This document shows, piece by piece, positions 15,889-25,664 of a stretch of 64,000 nt of DNA. The notes under the pieces are model-generated. The model saw only the letters and a list, made by a program, of their open reading frames with translations, did no database searches and was not told the origin of the DNA. The position numbers were made by a program, and so were the translations under genes. Source of the DNA: CAZJVD01 sp964549505 (GTDB taxonomy: Bacteria; Bdellovibrionota; UBA1018; CAZJVD01); the NCBI GenBank assembly GCA_964549505.1, contig CAZJVD010000004.1:124001-188000 (forward strand), read 5' to 3'. Each line of letters begins with the position of its first letter. Within the stretch, counting starts at the first letter, position 1.

Positions 15889-16652
15889 GAGGTTTGTTCC
15901 TTTGGGCCGCCCTGTTCACGGCGGTCATGTCGGTCGCGGTAACCGCGGCGATAGCCGAAGATGTTTTCATCGAAGGAGGAGGTCACTATGAAAAGGTTCA
16001 CCCCTCGCTTCTCAATCAGTCTGCCGACGTCAATCCTCCAGGGTCCGTGAACTTCAATGAGATTCGCAAGAGTGAGTTCTTTCAGAAAATACTGGGTGGC
16101 GTTGGACGGATTGGGCTTAAACTTCCGACATGGATCTTGCCCGAGGGAACATGGGCCGGGATTTACGTAAAAAAGCCGCTCAACGCTGTGGCTGAGTTTG
16201 ACGGCATTGACAATCTCACGGGGACGCTCATTAACAAGAAAACCGAACTGAGTCAGATTTCGGCTGGAGGATTTCTTCGGTACTACGTCGGAGAAGCAAA
16301 CGGACTGAAGCCCTTTGCCGAGGCGTACTTTGGATTAGGCAAAATCAGTTACGAGCAAGTCATTAAGGGCAATGCAACCAGTACGTTACTCGCAAAGGCG
16401 ATCCTCCTCGAGTCCGGCGTGCGTTTGGGGACGGACTTTCCGCTCTCGGATTCGTTCTATGGTCAGATTGCTGGGGGCTATCACATTCAGACCAGTCAGC
16501 CTTTTGTTGTCGAAAACGTGAGTGGTTCGGCTTACACGACTGCGCTCAAAAAGGGAGACCGTCTCGCGCTCGACCAAGGCGGGGCGAAGACCGATCTGCG
16601 TGCCATTCTCAATGGGGTCATGGTCTACGTGACACTCGGACTGCTGCTGTAG
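15885..16652 (+). CDS. Exported beta-barrel-like protein, partner of the matrixin
   Basis: About 255 residues from a GTG at 15885 with GGAG upstream, overlapping the matrixin stop (GTGA). Signal peptide ends near AAIA/EDV. The remainder shows amphipathic strand repeats with aromatic girdles (TWAGIYVKKPLNAVAEF, GGFLRYYVGEANGLKPFAEA, FGLGKISYEQVI, YGQIAGGYHIQTS), typical of small outer-membrane barrels of the OmpW/OmpA-like type. It does not end in the usual aromatic residue. Function unknown; coupling to the protease suggests it is a substrate or scaffold. Confidence 0.7.
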   Translation: MRGLFLWAALFTAVMSVAVTAAIAEDVFIEGGGHYEKVHPSLLNQSADVNPPGSVNFNEIRKSEFFQKILGGVGRIGLKLPTWILPEGTWAGIYVKKPLNAVAEFDGIDNLTGTLINKKTELSQISAGGFLRYYVGEANGLKPFAEAYFGLGKISYEQVIKGNATSTLLAKAILLESGVRLGTDFPLSDSFYGQIAGGYHIQTSQPFVVENVSGSAYTTALKKGDRLALDQGGAKTDLRAILNGVMVYVTLGLLL

Positions 16653-16702
16653 AGATTCGGCTCGCCAGGCGTGAGGGGTCTAGTCTATAAGCGGTTCTGA
16701 CC

Positions 16703-18430
16703 ATGCCTGCACCATCGACCCCAAAGTCTGGGTCTGAGAAACGCTCAACTGCCTTAGTTTGGGTCGCGACGCTCGGTGGAAACCTCATTCTCTTCGGTTT
16801 GTATTTTTTCTCAGCCCGATGGGGCTTGACCCTGGGACCAGCTGCTGGATTTGCGACGTTTGTTTGGCCACCGACCGGCATCGCACTTGCGGCCCTCTTC
16901 ACGTTTGGCTTTCGGCTCTGGCCGGGAGTTTTCGCTGGCGCCTACCTGATCAATTGGATGACGGGCGCGCCGGAGTTCGTCGCCGTCGGGATCGCCTTTG
17001 GAAACACGCTCGAAGCGGTCTGCGGGGCGACGCTCCTGTTGCGTGTGGGTTTTGATCCGTCGATGCGTCGTCTGCGCGATGTCTTGGGTCTCGTATTTTT
17101 AGCGGCGCTTGGAAGCACGTTACTGAGTGCCAGCATCGGTGTGATCAGTCTCCTGGGTGGCGGCCTTGTTGACGTCACCGAATTGGGTCGAACGTGGCTC
17201 ACGTGGTGGTTGGGGGATGTTGGCGGTAACTTGATTGTCGCGCCCTTTCTCATGGTGTGGATGGCGCGACCCTTTGTCCGTGACGATCCGATGTTTCGGG
17301 AGCCGCGGCGCCTGCTCGAGGCCGTCGGAATGGTTTTGCTTTTCACAGGCGGTTGCTTCTTTATCTTTACTGATTTTCCCAATTGGTCTCTGGGTTCCGA
17401 GCCATTGTTTGCCCGCACTTTTCTTGTTTTTCCAATGTTAACCGTGGTTGCTTTTCGTCTCGGAACGCTTGGGACGGCCACCGCAACGCTCATTGTTGCT
17501 GCCGTTAATGTATGGGCGATCTCGACAGGCCATCATCGTTACTTTAGTGGAACCCTCTATATGAGTTTGCTCGAAACGCAGATTTTTCTAGCGGTATTGG
17601 CGGGCAGCAAGCTCACCCTCGCCGCGGCGCTCTCGGAGAGATCGCGACATTTCTTGGATGCGCAACGAGCGATCCAAATGCGTGACGAATTTCTGTCAAT
17701 CGCTTCGCACGAGTTGCGTACACCCCTGACATCGCTTTCTCTTCAGTTTCAGCTGTTTAATCGCGCTCTCAAGGCACAGGTCGCGAGCCGACCTTTGCAG
17801 AGTCAGGACGTTGTGCCTATTCCGTTGCGTACGGCGCTGGCTGTGTCGTCGGGAGAGAAACAGATTCAGAGGTTTTCCAGTCTCCTCGAGAAGCTCTTTG
17901 ATCTCACGCGTTTTCAGACGGGGAAGTTTCAGTTGAACGAAGAAGTGTTGGATCTCAAGACGCTTATTTCTGAAGTGATTCAACGCTTTCAGGTGGATGC
18001 GGCTCAAAAGGGTATTTCGATAGGGTTGCGGGCCGACGCACCTCTGGTCGGAACCTGGGATCGACTTCGAATCGAACAGGTCGCAAGCAACCTGATCTCC
18101 AACGCGATCAAGTACGGAGAAGGGAAGCCTGTTTTCGTATCGCTTTCTCGCGATCCACTCCGACGGCAAGCACGGATTACGGTTCGAGATAATGGACTGG
18201 GTATTCCGCAGGGTCAGCAGTCACGCATTTTTGAACGATTCGAACGTGGCGATGCATCGGCGCAGAAAATTGCCGGTTTGGGTTTAGGTCTCTACATCTG
18301 TCGTCAGATTGTTCGGGCCCACGGCGGTTCGATTTCGGTCGAGAGCGAGCCCGGAAAGGGCTCCGAGTTCACGGTTGTTCTTCCGGTCGGATCCGGCAAA
18401 GTGGTCGAGCGCCCCGATCGAGTTTCCTGA
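16703..18430 (+). CDS. MASE1-domain sensor histidine kinase
   Basis: 575 residues. Residues about 18-300 form the MASE1 integral-membrane sensor with eight or so helices (including FATFVWPPTGIALAALFTF). The HisKA domain holds the phospho-acceptor His336 in SIASHELRTPLTS. HATPase boxes follow: N-box around Asn467 (NLISNAIKYGEGK), DNGLGIP, and the GLGLGLYI lid region. There is no PAS, HAMP or receiver domain, and no response regulator gene beside it, so it is an orphan kinase here. MASE1 ligands are largely unknown. Confidence 0.93.
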   Translation: MPAPSTPKSGSEKRSTALVWVATLGGNLILFGLYFFSARWGLTLGPAAGFATFVWPPTGIALAALFTFGFRLWPGVFAGAYLINWMTGAPEFVAVGIAFGNTLEAVCGATLLLRVGFDPSMRRLRDVLGLVFLAALGSTLLSASIGVISLLGGGLVDVTELGRTWLTWWLGDVGGNLIVAPFLMVWMARPFVRDDPMFREPRRLLEAVGMVLLFTGGCFFIFTDFPNWSLGSEPLFARTFLVFPMLTVVAFRLGTLGTATATLIVAAVNVWAISTGHHRYFSGTLYMSLLETQIFLAVLAGSKLTLAAALSERSRHFLDAQRAIQMRDEFLSIASHELRTPLTSLSLQFQLFNRALKAQVASRPLQSQDVVPIPLRTALAVSSGEKQIQRFSSLLEKLFDLTRFQTGKFQLNEEVLDLKTLISEVIQRFQVDAAQKGISIGLRADAPLVGTWDRLRIEQVASNLISNAIKYGEGKPVFVSLSRDPLRRQARITVRDNGLGIPQGQQSRIFERFERGDASAQKIAGLGLGLYICRQIVRAHGGSISVESEPGKGSEFTVVLPVGSGKVVERPDRVS

Positions 18431-18597
18431 AACCGTAATGAAATTAAACGGTCCCCTCTCGAGGCTGTGTCGAGCCGGAACCATGTCGAAGTTTATCCAT
18501 TTTTCATGGCCTGCGTCAGCGTTACACTGAGCTTCGTAACTGAAATTTTCTCCGCCTGTTGAACGTAGGTGGATCTGTTCTGTAGGAGAAAACGGTC

Positions 18598-20241
18598 ATG
18601 CAAAATTTGGTTGGGGAACACGTGCATTTGCGCAGACGCGCGTTGCAGAGTTCGTATGTTTTATCGGTGTTGATACCGGTGCTGTTTTCAGTGCCAGTCG
18701 CTTCTGCTGAGGACGCGATGTTTCGGACGATTCGTGCCGGGGGACACTCCAACGAAGACTCGAACGGATCGCCTCCGTCTCTTTCGGAGGAAACCATGCC
18801 GCAGACCATGGGCTCGGTTCAGGTCCCGGAGCGTGGCGCCCCTGTTCCTGTTCCCACGTTCTTGCAGTTCGCTCCTTCTTCCATACAGTCATCGCAGTCC
18901 TCGTTTCCGGTGCTACCTCCGTCTTCCGGGTCGTCCTCGTCCTCCTCAATGATGGCCGGTACCAGCACAACCCCCATTCTTCTCAATGGCGAGAGCCATG
19001 AACCGGACATCGGTATCGGTGCGAACGGTCGCTACTTTGTCGCTTTTTCGACCAAGGCCACGAACCTTCATCTTTCGGATCTGAACACGAAGTACGATGT
19101 CTATCGGTGGGATGTCAGTAACTTCATCTTTGATCTGATGAGTTTCAATAGCAGCTTTATAGCTTCGAACGGCGATTCGTTCAGTCCCCGTATTACGACC
19201 GATGGTAGTCGTTCGTCCTTTTACAATTATTCGACCGATCTGCTGAATAACGGCACGACGACTCCCGATTCGTTTCTTTGGGATTCCGCGTTTGGTGGGA
19301 GCGTCACGCAAGTTTCGATGACTCCCAATCAGATGCAACCCACGGGATCGAGTACGTTTGCGGATATCGATCCGAGCGGTCGTTACACGATCTACGACAC
19401 AACAGCTCTTTCGACGATTGTTCCGCCTGCTACGGGATCCGGTTTCGTGATGTACGACGCTCAACTGGGAACGAACACACTCCTAACGCCCGGCTTTGGT
19501 GGGTACATTTCATCGTCGAATGGGGCCGCGAACGTGGCTTTTGATGACCGCTACCGAATCAACGGTTGCTCAACGTCGCCGCCGTATTTCACATTTCCGC
19601 AAGTCTATCTCTTGAATCGCAGCACGGGCGTGATCACATTCGTGAGCCGGCCAGCAGGCGGCGGTTGCCCAACTTACTTTGCACAGAAGCCTTCGATTTC
19701 GTCGGATGGTGTGTGGCTTGTGTTCGAAAGCGGTTCGATGAACCTCATCGCTGGCGACACCAACGGCAAAGTCGATATCTTCTTGTACAACACCGTGACG
19801 GCTCAACTCACGATGTTGGCTGTTCCTGCGATTGGAGGGGGCCAGCTCAACGGCCACTCGACAAACCCGTCGATTTCTCCGGACGGTCGTTACATCGCGT
19901 TTGAAAGCCAAGCTTCGAACATCGTCTCTCAAAACCTCATGGGGTTTGCGAACATCTATCTCTTTGATCGGCTCACGAATCAGGTGCGCCTCGTTTCACA
20001 AGCGGCTTACAACCCACCAACGAACAGTGTGAGCGTCAATCCCGAAGTCATGTACAACGCCGTGACACAAGAATGTGCCGTGACTTACGAGAGTCCTGCG
20101 ACGAATCTCGTGCAGGGTCCTCAAAATGGTCTTAGCCAGATCTACATGACCTTTCTGCCGTGCGGACCGCCGTACGTCGTGATGCCAAGGCCCGCTGGTC
20201 CTACCAGTGCATTTTCCGGCGTCATTCAGGCGGGGCCGTAG
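18598..20241 (+). CDS. Exported beta-propeller protein with PD40/TolB-like repeats
   Basis: 547 residues with a good ribosome-binding site (GTAGGAG). A long N region and hydrophobic stretch (SYVLSVLIPVLFSVPVASA) form the signal. A Ser/Pro linker follows, then repeated blades with the SPDGRYIAFES-type motif (SPRITTDGS, PSISSDGVWLVFESGSMNLI, PSISPDGRYIAFESQASNIV). These resemble the TolB/WD40-like PD40 blades. Probably an extracellular or periplasmic binding scaffold. It overlaps no gene but directly precedes a second, NHL-type propeller lipoprotein. Confidence 0.75.
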   Translation: MQNLVGEHVHLRRRALQSSYVLSVLIPVLFSVPVASAEDAMFRTIRAGGHSNEDSNGSPPSLSEETMPQTMGSVQVPERGAPVPVPTFLQFAPSSIQSSQSSFPVLPPSSGSSSSSSMMAGTSTTPILLNGESHEPDIGIGANGRYFVAFSTKATNLHLSDLNTKYDVYRWDVSNFIFDLMSFNSSFIASNGDSFSPRITTDGSRSSFYNYSTDLLNNGTTTPDSFLWDSAFGGSVTQVSMTPNQMQPTGSSTFADIDPSGRYTIYDTTALSTIVPPATGSGFVMYDAQLGTNTLLTPGFGGYISSSNGAANVAFDDRYRINGCSTSPPYFTFPQVYLLNRSTGVITFVSRPAGGGCPTYFAQKPSISSDGVWLVFESGSMNLIAGDTNGKVDIFLYNTVTAQLTMLAVPAIGGGQLNGHSTNPSISPDGRYIAFESQASNIVSQNLMGFANIYLFDRLTNQVRLVSQAAYNPPTNSVSVNPEVMYNAVTQECAVTYESPATNLVQGPQNGLSQIYMTFLPCGPPYVVMPRPAGPTSAFSGVIQAGP

Positions 20242-20269
20242 AGTCATGAAACACCGAGGAGTTGATGAC

Positions 20270-22567
20270 GTGAACGGTTTGAGGATCCTGGCTACATGTA
20301 TAGGGTTGGCGATCGCGACAACCGGATGTTCCGAGAGTTTCAAAAAACTACTCGGACTGAGTTCCGCTCCCGATGCCATGTCCTTGCAAATGCCTTCGAT
20401 CGCAGGCGCTACCGTCTTAGGTACCAGTTCGTCTGACGAAGTCACGAGTCGCACACGCGAGTTAACAAGTTCCAGCGAAGACTTCTCGGTGGCGGACGAT
20501 CGGATTCTTGTCTCGGACGGTACAGGTAGTCGTGTTCAGGTGTTCTCGCGTGCATCCATTGACCAGCAAGATTACCCGAAGCCGATCTACGTCATTGGTC
20601 AACCGCATCTCGAAGCTCGCGGGCAGACCGTTCCGGCCGATCTCCTGGGTGGCGACCTTGTCGGACCGAGTGCCGTGTTGGCATTACCCACCCACGATCT
20701 CGTCGTTCAGACCGTTCCTTCGCAGGCCGTGGGACTTCACGCTGTGCTGGGGGTCTACCCAAAAGACCATGGCAACAAACCCCGTCCGCAGGCGCTCATT
20801 GAGCGCTTTTCCGTTCAAGGTGGTTCGCCGATCGAAGTGCGTCGCGTGACGGCCCTTAAGCAGATTGGTGACTATGTTTACCTAGCGATTCGCAGCCTCA
20901 CCAATCAGAAATCAGTTCTTCGTATCTCGCGCAGTGTTTTCGAAACCTTGGAAACCGAAGCGCCGACGTATGTTTCCGCTGAACTTGTATCGCTGTTGAC
21001 GGGTGCAGATGTGGTCGACGAGACGCGATCGATCGAAGTCGTTGGTACCGATCTCTGGATTGCAACGGGTGGACGTGTGTATGTCTATGATCTGAACGCA
21101 TCGCCCGCCGCGAGTTACAAATCGACCTACGGATCGACCTGTACGCAAGGCGGTTTGATCACCCGGAGCACGCTTTGCGGTGCTAGTTCGCTGGCGGCGT
21201 ACACTCCCGAAAGCGGCGGATCGTATGTTTTCATCGTCGATGAATTTGCTCATCGGGCGATGGCACGTGACAGCCTTGGAACTCCGAAAGCTATCTTTTT
21301 CCAGACCGATGTGAGCTCGAGCCAACCAAACGCCGGCGCCTCGCTCCCGCACGCTGATGGAGTGGCGAGTCCAAAAAAAGCTGAGATCCGTGGCTCAGCT
21401 CTCTTTGTTCACGACGCTGGAAATCGTCGCATCGTTAAGTACGCGTTCACGCCCGAGGGAAAACGGGCCGTAGCCGAGCGTGTGATCGGGCGTAAGAGTA
21501 TGACCGACGGTGGTGTCGGTGACCGTCTTGGCGATCCACAGGGCGCAGTACTCTGCCTTCGCGCCGGGGCCGTTGGATCCACATTTTTTGTAGCGGACGC
21601 CGCCCATCACCGCGTTCTCGGCTATCATCTTGGTGAGTCCGGTCTTCCATCGAGCAATGGTCTTGCACCCGACTTGGTTCTTGGACAAGCGACGCTCGAA
21701 GAGAAGAGCCTCAATACCTTTTCGTCGCCCACACGTGTGGCCTGTTCTCTTGATGGTCGGAGTCTCTTTGTTCTCGCTCGCCCGGTTCAATCGGCAGCGT
21801 CTGATCCTACCGATGTCTACTTTTTTTCGGCAGGACCGTCGGGTTTCGTTTCGGGACAAGCGGTTGCTCACGCGTACTCGCCGTCCGAAAGTGGCAGCAT
21901 GTTTGAAAATCTCTTCAATCCATTTTTCGGTGATGACAAGATGACCGATATACGTTCGTACTCCAGTGCGTCTTCAAGTCTGTCGGGCCAATACCTTCTT
22001 GTTTTGTCACGCCAAGGAAAATTGGTTCGTTTCCCGATTACCCCTACTGGGCTTGCGGAAGATCAGGCCTGGATTATTGTCGATGGAGCAACCGCTGGCG
22101 CCGCTTCGGGACAATCGCCGAGTGCCGGAAATGCGTTTGTCGTGGCGGGCGATCAGCTTCTCATCGCTCGAGACCTCACGCCGTCGGTCGAGGGTCGATA
22201 CTTCGATGGTCATGTAATGGGCGCGGCGTCTCCTCTGGGGACGGCGTTTACAGACCCACAGTGTATGGGTCTCCCAGAAGACCAGACGACAGAGTTCTGC
22301 TTACGTGGTCCCAGTGCAGTGGCACTTACCGATTCGGTTTGGATTGCCGACACCGGTAACAATCGCGTTGGTCGTTACAAGATGGTGGATAAGACGCAGG
22401 GCGGACCCGTGTTTTTAGGTCAGGACAACGGTCAATCGGGGTTACCGAACAAAGGGACACAAGCATCGATTGACGGGCTGTCAGCTCCTTCGTTCGTCGG
22501 GGCGGATCTGTCGGCACTCTACGTTGTCGACTCCGGCAACAACCGCGTTCTTTTCTGGCAGCGGTAG
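20270..22567 (+). CDS. Lipoprotein with NHL-type propeller repeats
   Basis: About 765 residues from a GTG at 20270 with GAGGAG eight bases upstream. That start gives a short signal peptide ending in the lipobox TTGC (VNGLRILATCIGLAIATTGC). The ATG at 20246 would add eight residues. NHL-like blades recur: ADAAHHRVLGYH, VWIADTGNNRVGRYK and LYVVDSGNNRVLFWQ near the C terminus, plus VHDAGNRRIVKYAF. Such propellers bind protein or glycan. It follows the PD40-type propeller by 28 bases, so the two are likely co-expressed surface proteins. Confidence 0.78.
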   Translation: MNGLRILATCIGLAIATTGCSESFKKLLGLSSAPDAMSLQMPSIAGATVLGTSSSDEVTSRTRELTSSSEDFSVADDRILVSDGTGSRVQVFSRASIDQQDYPKPIYVIGQPHLEARGQTVPADLLGGDLVGPSAVLALPTHDLVVQTVPSQAVGLHAVLGVYPKDHGNKPRPQALIERFSVQGGSPIEVRRVTALKQIGDYVYLAIRSLTNQKSVLRISRSVFETLETEAPTYVSAELVSLLTGADVVDETRSIEVVGTDLWIATGGRVYVYDLNASPAASYKSTYGSTCTQGGLITRSTLCGASSLAAYTPESGGSYVFIVDEFAHRAMARDSLGTPKAIFFQTDVSSSQPNAGASLPHADGVASPKKAEIRGSALFVHDAGNRRIVKYAFTPEGKRAVAERVIGRKSMTDGGVGDRLGDPQGAVLCLRAGAVGSTFFVADAAHHRVLGYHLGESGLPSSNGLAPDLVLGQATLEEKSLNTFSSPTRVACSLDGRSLFVLARPVQSAASDPTDVYFFSAGPSGFVSGQAVAHAYSPSESGSMFENLFNPFFGDDKMTDIRSYSSASSSLSGQYLLVLSRQGKLVRFPITPTGLAEDQAWIIVDGATAGAASGQSPSAGNAFVVAGDQLLIARDLTPSVEGRYFDGHVMGAASPLGTAFTDPQCMGLPEDQTTEFCLRGPSAVALTDSVWIADTGNNRVGRYKMVDKTQGGPVFLGQDNGQSGLPNKGTQASIDGLSAPSFVGADLSALYVVDSGNNRVLFWQR

Positions 22568-22625
22568 CGTTCACCCGGACCCGTCTTACTATTTCCGAGC
22601 AAAACGGCTACAAGACGATAACAAG

Positions 22626-23828
22626 ATGATGACAACGGCGGATGTTCTTGTGCTGGGTGCCGGTGGTGCTGGTCTCATGTGTGCGACCGAGGCAGCCAAG
22701 CGGGGTCGATCGGTGATCGTGCTGGATCATACCGCGAAGATCGGCGGCAAAATTCTGATCTCGGGCGGCGGACGCTGCAACTTCACGAACGTCGGTGCTA
22801 GTTCGGTAAACTACGTTTCCAATAACCCGCACTTCTGTAAGTCCGCGTTGGCACGGTACGGCCCCGAGGATTTCATCGAGCTTGTTAAAAAGCATCGAAT
22901 CCCTTTTCACGAAAAGAAACTCGGTCAGCTGTTTTGCGATCGATCCGCTCGCGACATCGTGACGCTTCTCGAAGTCGAGGCTGCTGAGGCAGGCGTGGCC
23001 GTTCGTTTAGGGCAGAAGATTGTCGAGGTAAACTGTGAGGAGACGGGTGAGTTTCGGTTCTCAGTGCGAACGGATGCCGGTCGTTTTCAGTCCAAGAGTC
23101 TGGTCCTAGCAACCGGCGGACTCTCGATACCAAAACTAGGAGCCACAGGGTTTGGATACGATCTCGCACGAAAATTTGGCCATGCCATTGTTGAAACAGC
23201 CCCCGCACTCGACGGGTTTGTCTTATCGGGTGCCGAGCAGACGGCGTTCGCGGCGGTTTCGGGAGTGTCCGCAGACTGTTCCATGCAAGCCGGAGGTGTT
23301 TCGTTTCGGGAGAACGTGTTGATCACGCATTCGGGACTGAGCGGACCCGCTTCGTTGCAGGCTTCGCTTTACTGGAGAACGGGTGCGGATGTTCTTATCG
23401 ATTGGTTACCGGACAGGCACGAGAGTGGTTTTCTTGTTCAGCGAAAGTCTCGACAAGAAAAAACACTTCTTTCAAATGTCTTGGCAGCATGGTTACCAAA
23501 GAGTCTTACAACCGTTTTGCTGGCGAGAGCACTGGGGCCGGATCGATCCGATGGTCCTATCTTAGAATTTTCTGATCGAACATTAACGGATCTCGAAAAT
23601 CGCCTGCATCGCTGGAGTTTTCGACCTGAGAAGACGGTCGGTTACTCAAAGGCCGAAGTCACGCGCGGTGGCGTCGATACGAACGAGCTTTCGAGTCAAA
23701 CGATGGAGTCGAAGCGCGTGCGCGGACTTTACTTTATCGGCGAAGTGATGGACGTCACAGGTTGGTTGGGTGGTTATAATTTTCAGTGGGCGTGGGCTTC
23801 TGGATTTGCAGCGGGCCAAAGTGTGTAG
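22626..23828 (+). CDS. HI0933/BaiN-family FAD-dependent oxidoreductase
   Basis: About 400 residues from the ATG at 22626 (a second ATG follows directly). The dinucleotide-binding motif VLGAGGAGLMCATEAAKRG is followed by KIGGKILISGGGRCNFTN, the hallmark of the HI0933-like flavoprotein family. A second motif, LATGGLSIPKLGATGFGYD, and the C-terminal GEVMDVTGWLGGYNFQWAWASG confirm it. Members are described as NAD(P)/FAD-dependent oxidoreductases with mostly unknown substrates. The ribosome-binding site is weak. Confidence 0.9.
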   Translation: MMTTADVLVLGAGGAGLMCATEAAKRGRSVIVLDHTAKIGGKILISGGGRCNFTNVGASSVNYVSNNPHFCKSALARYGPEDFIELVKKHRIPFHEKKLGQLFCDRSARDIVTLLEVEAAEAGVAVRLGQKIVEVNCEETGEFRFSVRTDAGRFQSKSLVLATGGLSIPKLGATGFGYDLARKFGHAIVETAPALDGFVLSGAEQTAFAAVSGVSADCSMQAGGVSFRENVLITHSGLSGPASLQASLYWRTGADVLIDWLPDRHESGFLVQRKSRQEKTLLSNVLAAWLPKSLTTVLLARALGPDRSDGPILEFSDRTLTDLENRLHRWSFRPEKTVGYSKAEVTRGGVDTNELSSQTMESKRVRGLYFIGEVMDVTGWLGGYNFQWAWASGFAAGQSV

Positions 23829-23838
23829 AGTCTCGCGC

Positions 23839-24942
23839 TTAGAGCTTGAACCCTTTACCGACGTTTACGGTGTAGAGCTTCCAATGTGGCCAGGTGTGAT
23901 AGGACTTCAGAGCCCAGAGTTTCACAACATAAGTCCCGGTCGCAGCGGAGTAGTCGACTTTGAACGAATAAGGGGCTGTTCCACCCAAGTGTCCAAGGAA
24001 GGAATAATTGTTCGAAAGCTGCGAAGGTGTCGGTGGCGCGTAGTACGTGGCTCCATCCGGACGAACCGTCACGGTTCCCTTGAACTCCCCGTTGTGCTGT
24101 CCTCCAGACGGTAACTTACCGACGACCATGAGCGAGCCATTGGGTGTGACCGTTGTTTCGAACAGCCACTTCTTGGGCGTGAGCATCGTTTGAAAGTCGC
24201 TCAAAAATCCTGCTTGCGTGACAGCTTGGAGCACGCTTCCGTCGCAGTTGATGCCCAGCGAAGCGGGTTCTCGGTAGGCAACGAAGTTTGGATTGGTCAC
24301 GACCGGTTTCCAAAAAACTCCGGTAGGCGAAGGTGGCGGTCCTGACATATCGAAAACGCAAGTAGGCCCCGTCGGACCAGCTGCGCCACCGCAGGCTGTG
24401 ATCTGGCCTAAACCCGCGTCGTAGTCGACAAAGAAGTCGATTGTTTTCGTGACCACCGGAGGGCCGCCGTAGAGGTTCGGCTTACCGGATGCTGTCACGT
24501 AGTCTTGCGTAGCTGTGATCGTGAGGTGGGCCGGAAACGTTATCCCTGCTGTCGGTACCATCGGAGCATCGAAGGACAGGTCCACGGCTGTGACCTGAGC
24601 TCCGCCGTTCAAGATGACCGCGCCTGGCTGCAAGAGCAATCCTGGCATCAGAAACTTCACCGGCGTAATCGGCGGCGCGTTCGGATTTGGAATACTGATA
24701 GGAGTTCCCGTGAGTCCCGTAGCAGCGCACGTACTCGGAGAACTGGTGATCTGTTGTGCGATCGATGTGAGATTACTGAAACCGCTTTGGGTTGCGATGC
24801 TGTGTTGAAAAAGTGATTGCTGGTTGACCATCGTGGCCCAGATGCCGGCGACAACGGCGAGCCCCGCAAGTGTGACGAACACTTCGATAAGCGAAAAACC
24901 AGCTTGAGCCGAAGCTGACTTGGAGTGACCCCAAATCGTCAT
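23839..24942 (-). CDS. Prepilin-like protein with type IV pilin N terminus
   Basis: 367 residues. A type III prepilin signal is clear: cleavage after Gly15 in AQAGFSLIEV, Phe at +1 and Glu at +5, then a hydrophobic helix of about 20 residues. The large C-terminal domain is beta-rich, with several cysteines (TACGG, TCVFDMSG, NCDGSV). It is longer than major pilins and resembles minor pilins of the PilV/PilX type or pseudopilins. No other pilus gene is nearby, so it depends on an assembly system elsewhere. Confidence 0.82.
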   Translation of the reverse strand: MTIWGHSKSASAQAGFSLIEVFVTLAGLAVVAGIWATMVNQQSLFQHSIATQSGFSNLTSIAQQITSSPSTCAATGLTGTPISIPNPNAPPITPVKFLMPGLLLQPGAVILNGGAQVTAVDLSFDAPMVPTAGITFPAHLTITATQDYVTASGKPNLYGGPPVVTKTIDFFVDYDAGLGQITACGGAAGPTGPTCVFDMSGPPPSPTGVFWKPVVTNPNFVAYREPASLGINCDGSVLQAVTQAGFLSDFQTMLTPKKWLFETTVTPNGSLMVVGKLPSGGQHNGEFKGTVTVRPDGATYYAPPTPSQLSNNYSFLGHLGGTAPYSFKVDYSAATGTYVVKLWALKSYHTWPHWKLYTVNVGKGFKL

Positions 24943-25100
24943 GTATTTCCCCCGATAAATCCCAATTCAGAATAAGAACGATGCAAAAAAGGTGCGCTAC
25001 GAATGGAGGCCGAAAAACCCTCGGAATAATCAGTCTGTGTCACGCATGACTCTGTTTTCCCACTCGACAGCAGAGCGCGTTTCGGTCCATTGTGTTGACG

Positions 25101-25664
25101 ATGCGCTACAACCCTCTGGCTGGCCTTATGGCAGCGTTTGGACTACTGTTCGGCCCCATGACAGCGACAAGCAAGCCGGCAGCCGCCCTCTACAGTTTTA
25201 AAGTGAAAACCATCACAGGCGAAGAGACGACCCTCGAGCCCTTTCGAGGTAAGGTTCTTCTGATTGTGAACGTTGCTAGCCGTTGCGGTTACACACCTCA
25301 GTATGAGGGACTTGAAAAACTGCAGAAGGAGCTTGGACCGCGTGGTTTTGCGGTTCTGGGTTTTCCATGCAACCAGTTCGGCGCTCAAGAGCCAGGAAGC
25401 GAAGCTGAGATCAAAGGGTTCTGCGAGCGGACCTTCAAAGTAACGTTTCCGATGTTTTCGAAGATCGATGTGAACGGTGGCGATGCTCATCCCCTGTATG
25501 AGTTTCTTAAGAAGGAGAAAAAGGGGATTTTAGGTACCCAAGCGATCAAGTGGAATTTCACAAAATTTCTGATCGCAAAAGACGGCGCTGTCGTCGATCG
25601 TTACGCGCCCCAAGACAAGCCCGAAGACCTGCGCGCGAAGATCGAAGCCGAACTCAATCGTTGA
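25101..25664 (+). CDS. Exported glutathione peroxidase-type thiol peroxidase
   Basis: 187 residues from the ATG at 25101. A signal-like N terminus (LAGLMAAFGLLFGPM) precedes the domain, so the enzyme is probably periplasmic. Cys62 in NVASRCGYTPQY is the peroxidatic residue (cysteine, not selenocysteine). The other tetrad motifs, PCNQFGAQEPG and IKWNFTKF, are intact. Bacterial members usually use thioredoxin rather than glutathione. It is convergent with the helicase gene, overlapping it by 11 bases. Confidence 0.92.
   Translation: MRYNPLAGLMAAFGLLFGPMTATSKPAAALYSFKVKTITGEETTLEPFRGKVLLIVNVASRCGYTPQYEGLEKLQKELGPRGFAVLGFPCNQFGAQEPGSEAEIKGFCERTFKVTFPMFSKIDVNGGDAHPLYEFLKKEKKGILGTQAIKWNFTKFLIAKDGAVVDRYAPQDKPEDLRAKIEAELNR

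Noticed and set aside
22470..22625. Longer start of the HI0933-type oxidoreductase
   Set aside because: The added residues overlap the end of the propeller gene and precede the conserved FAD motif without similarity.
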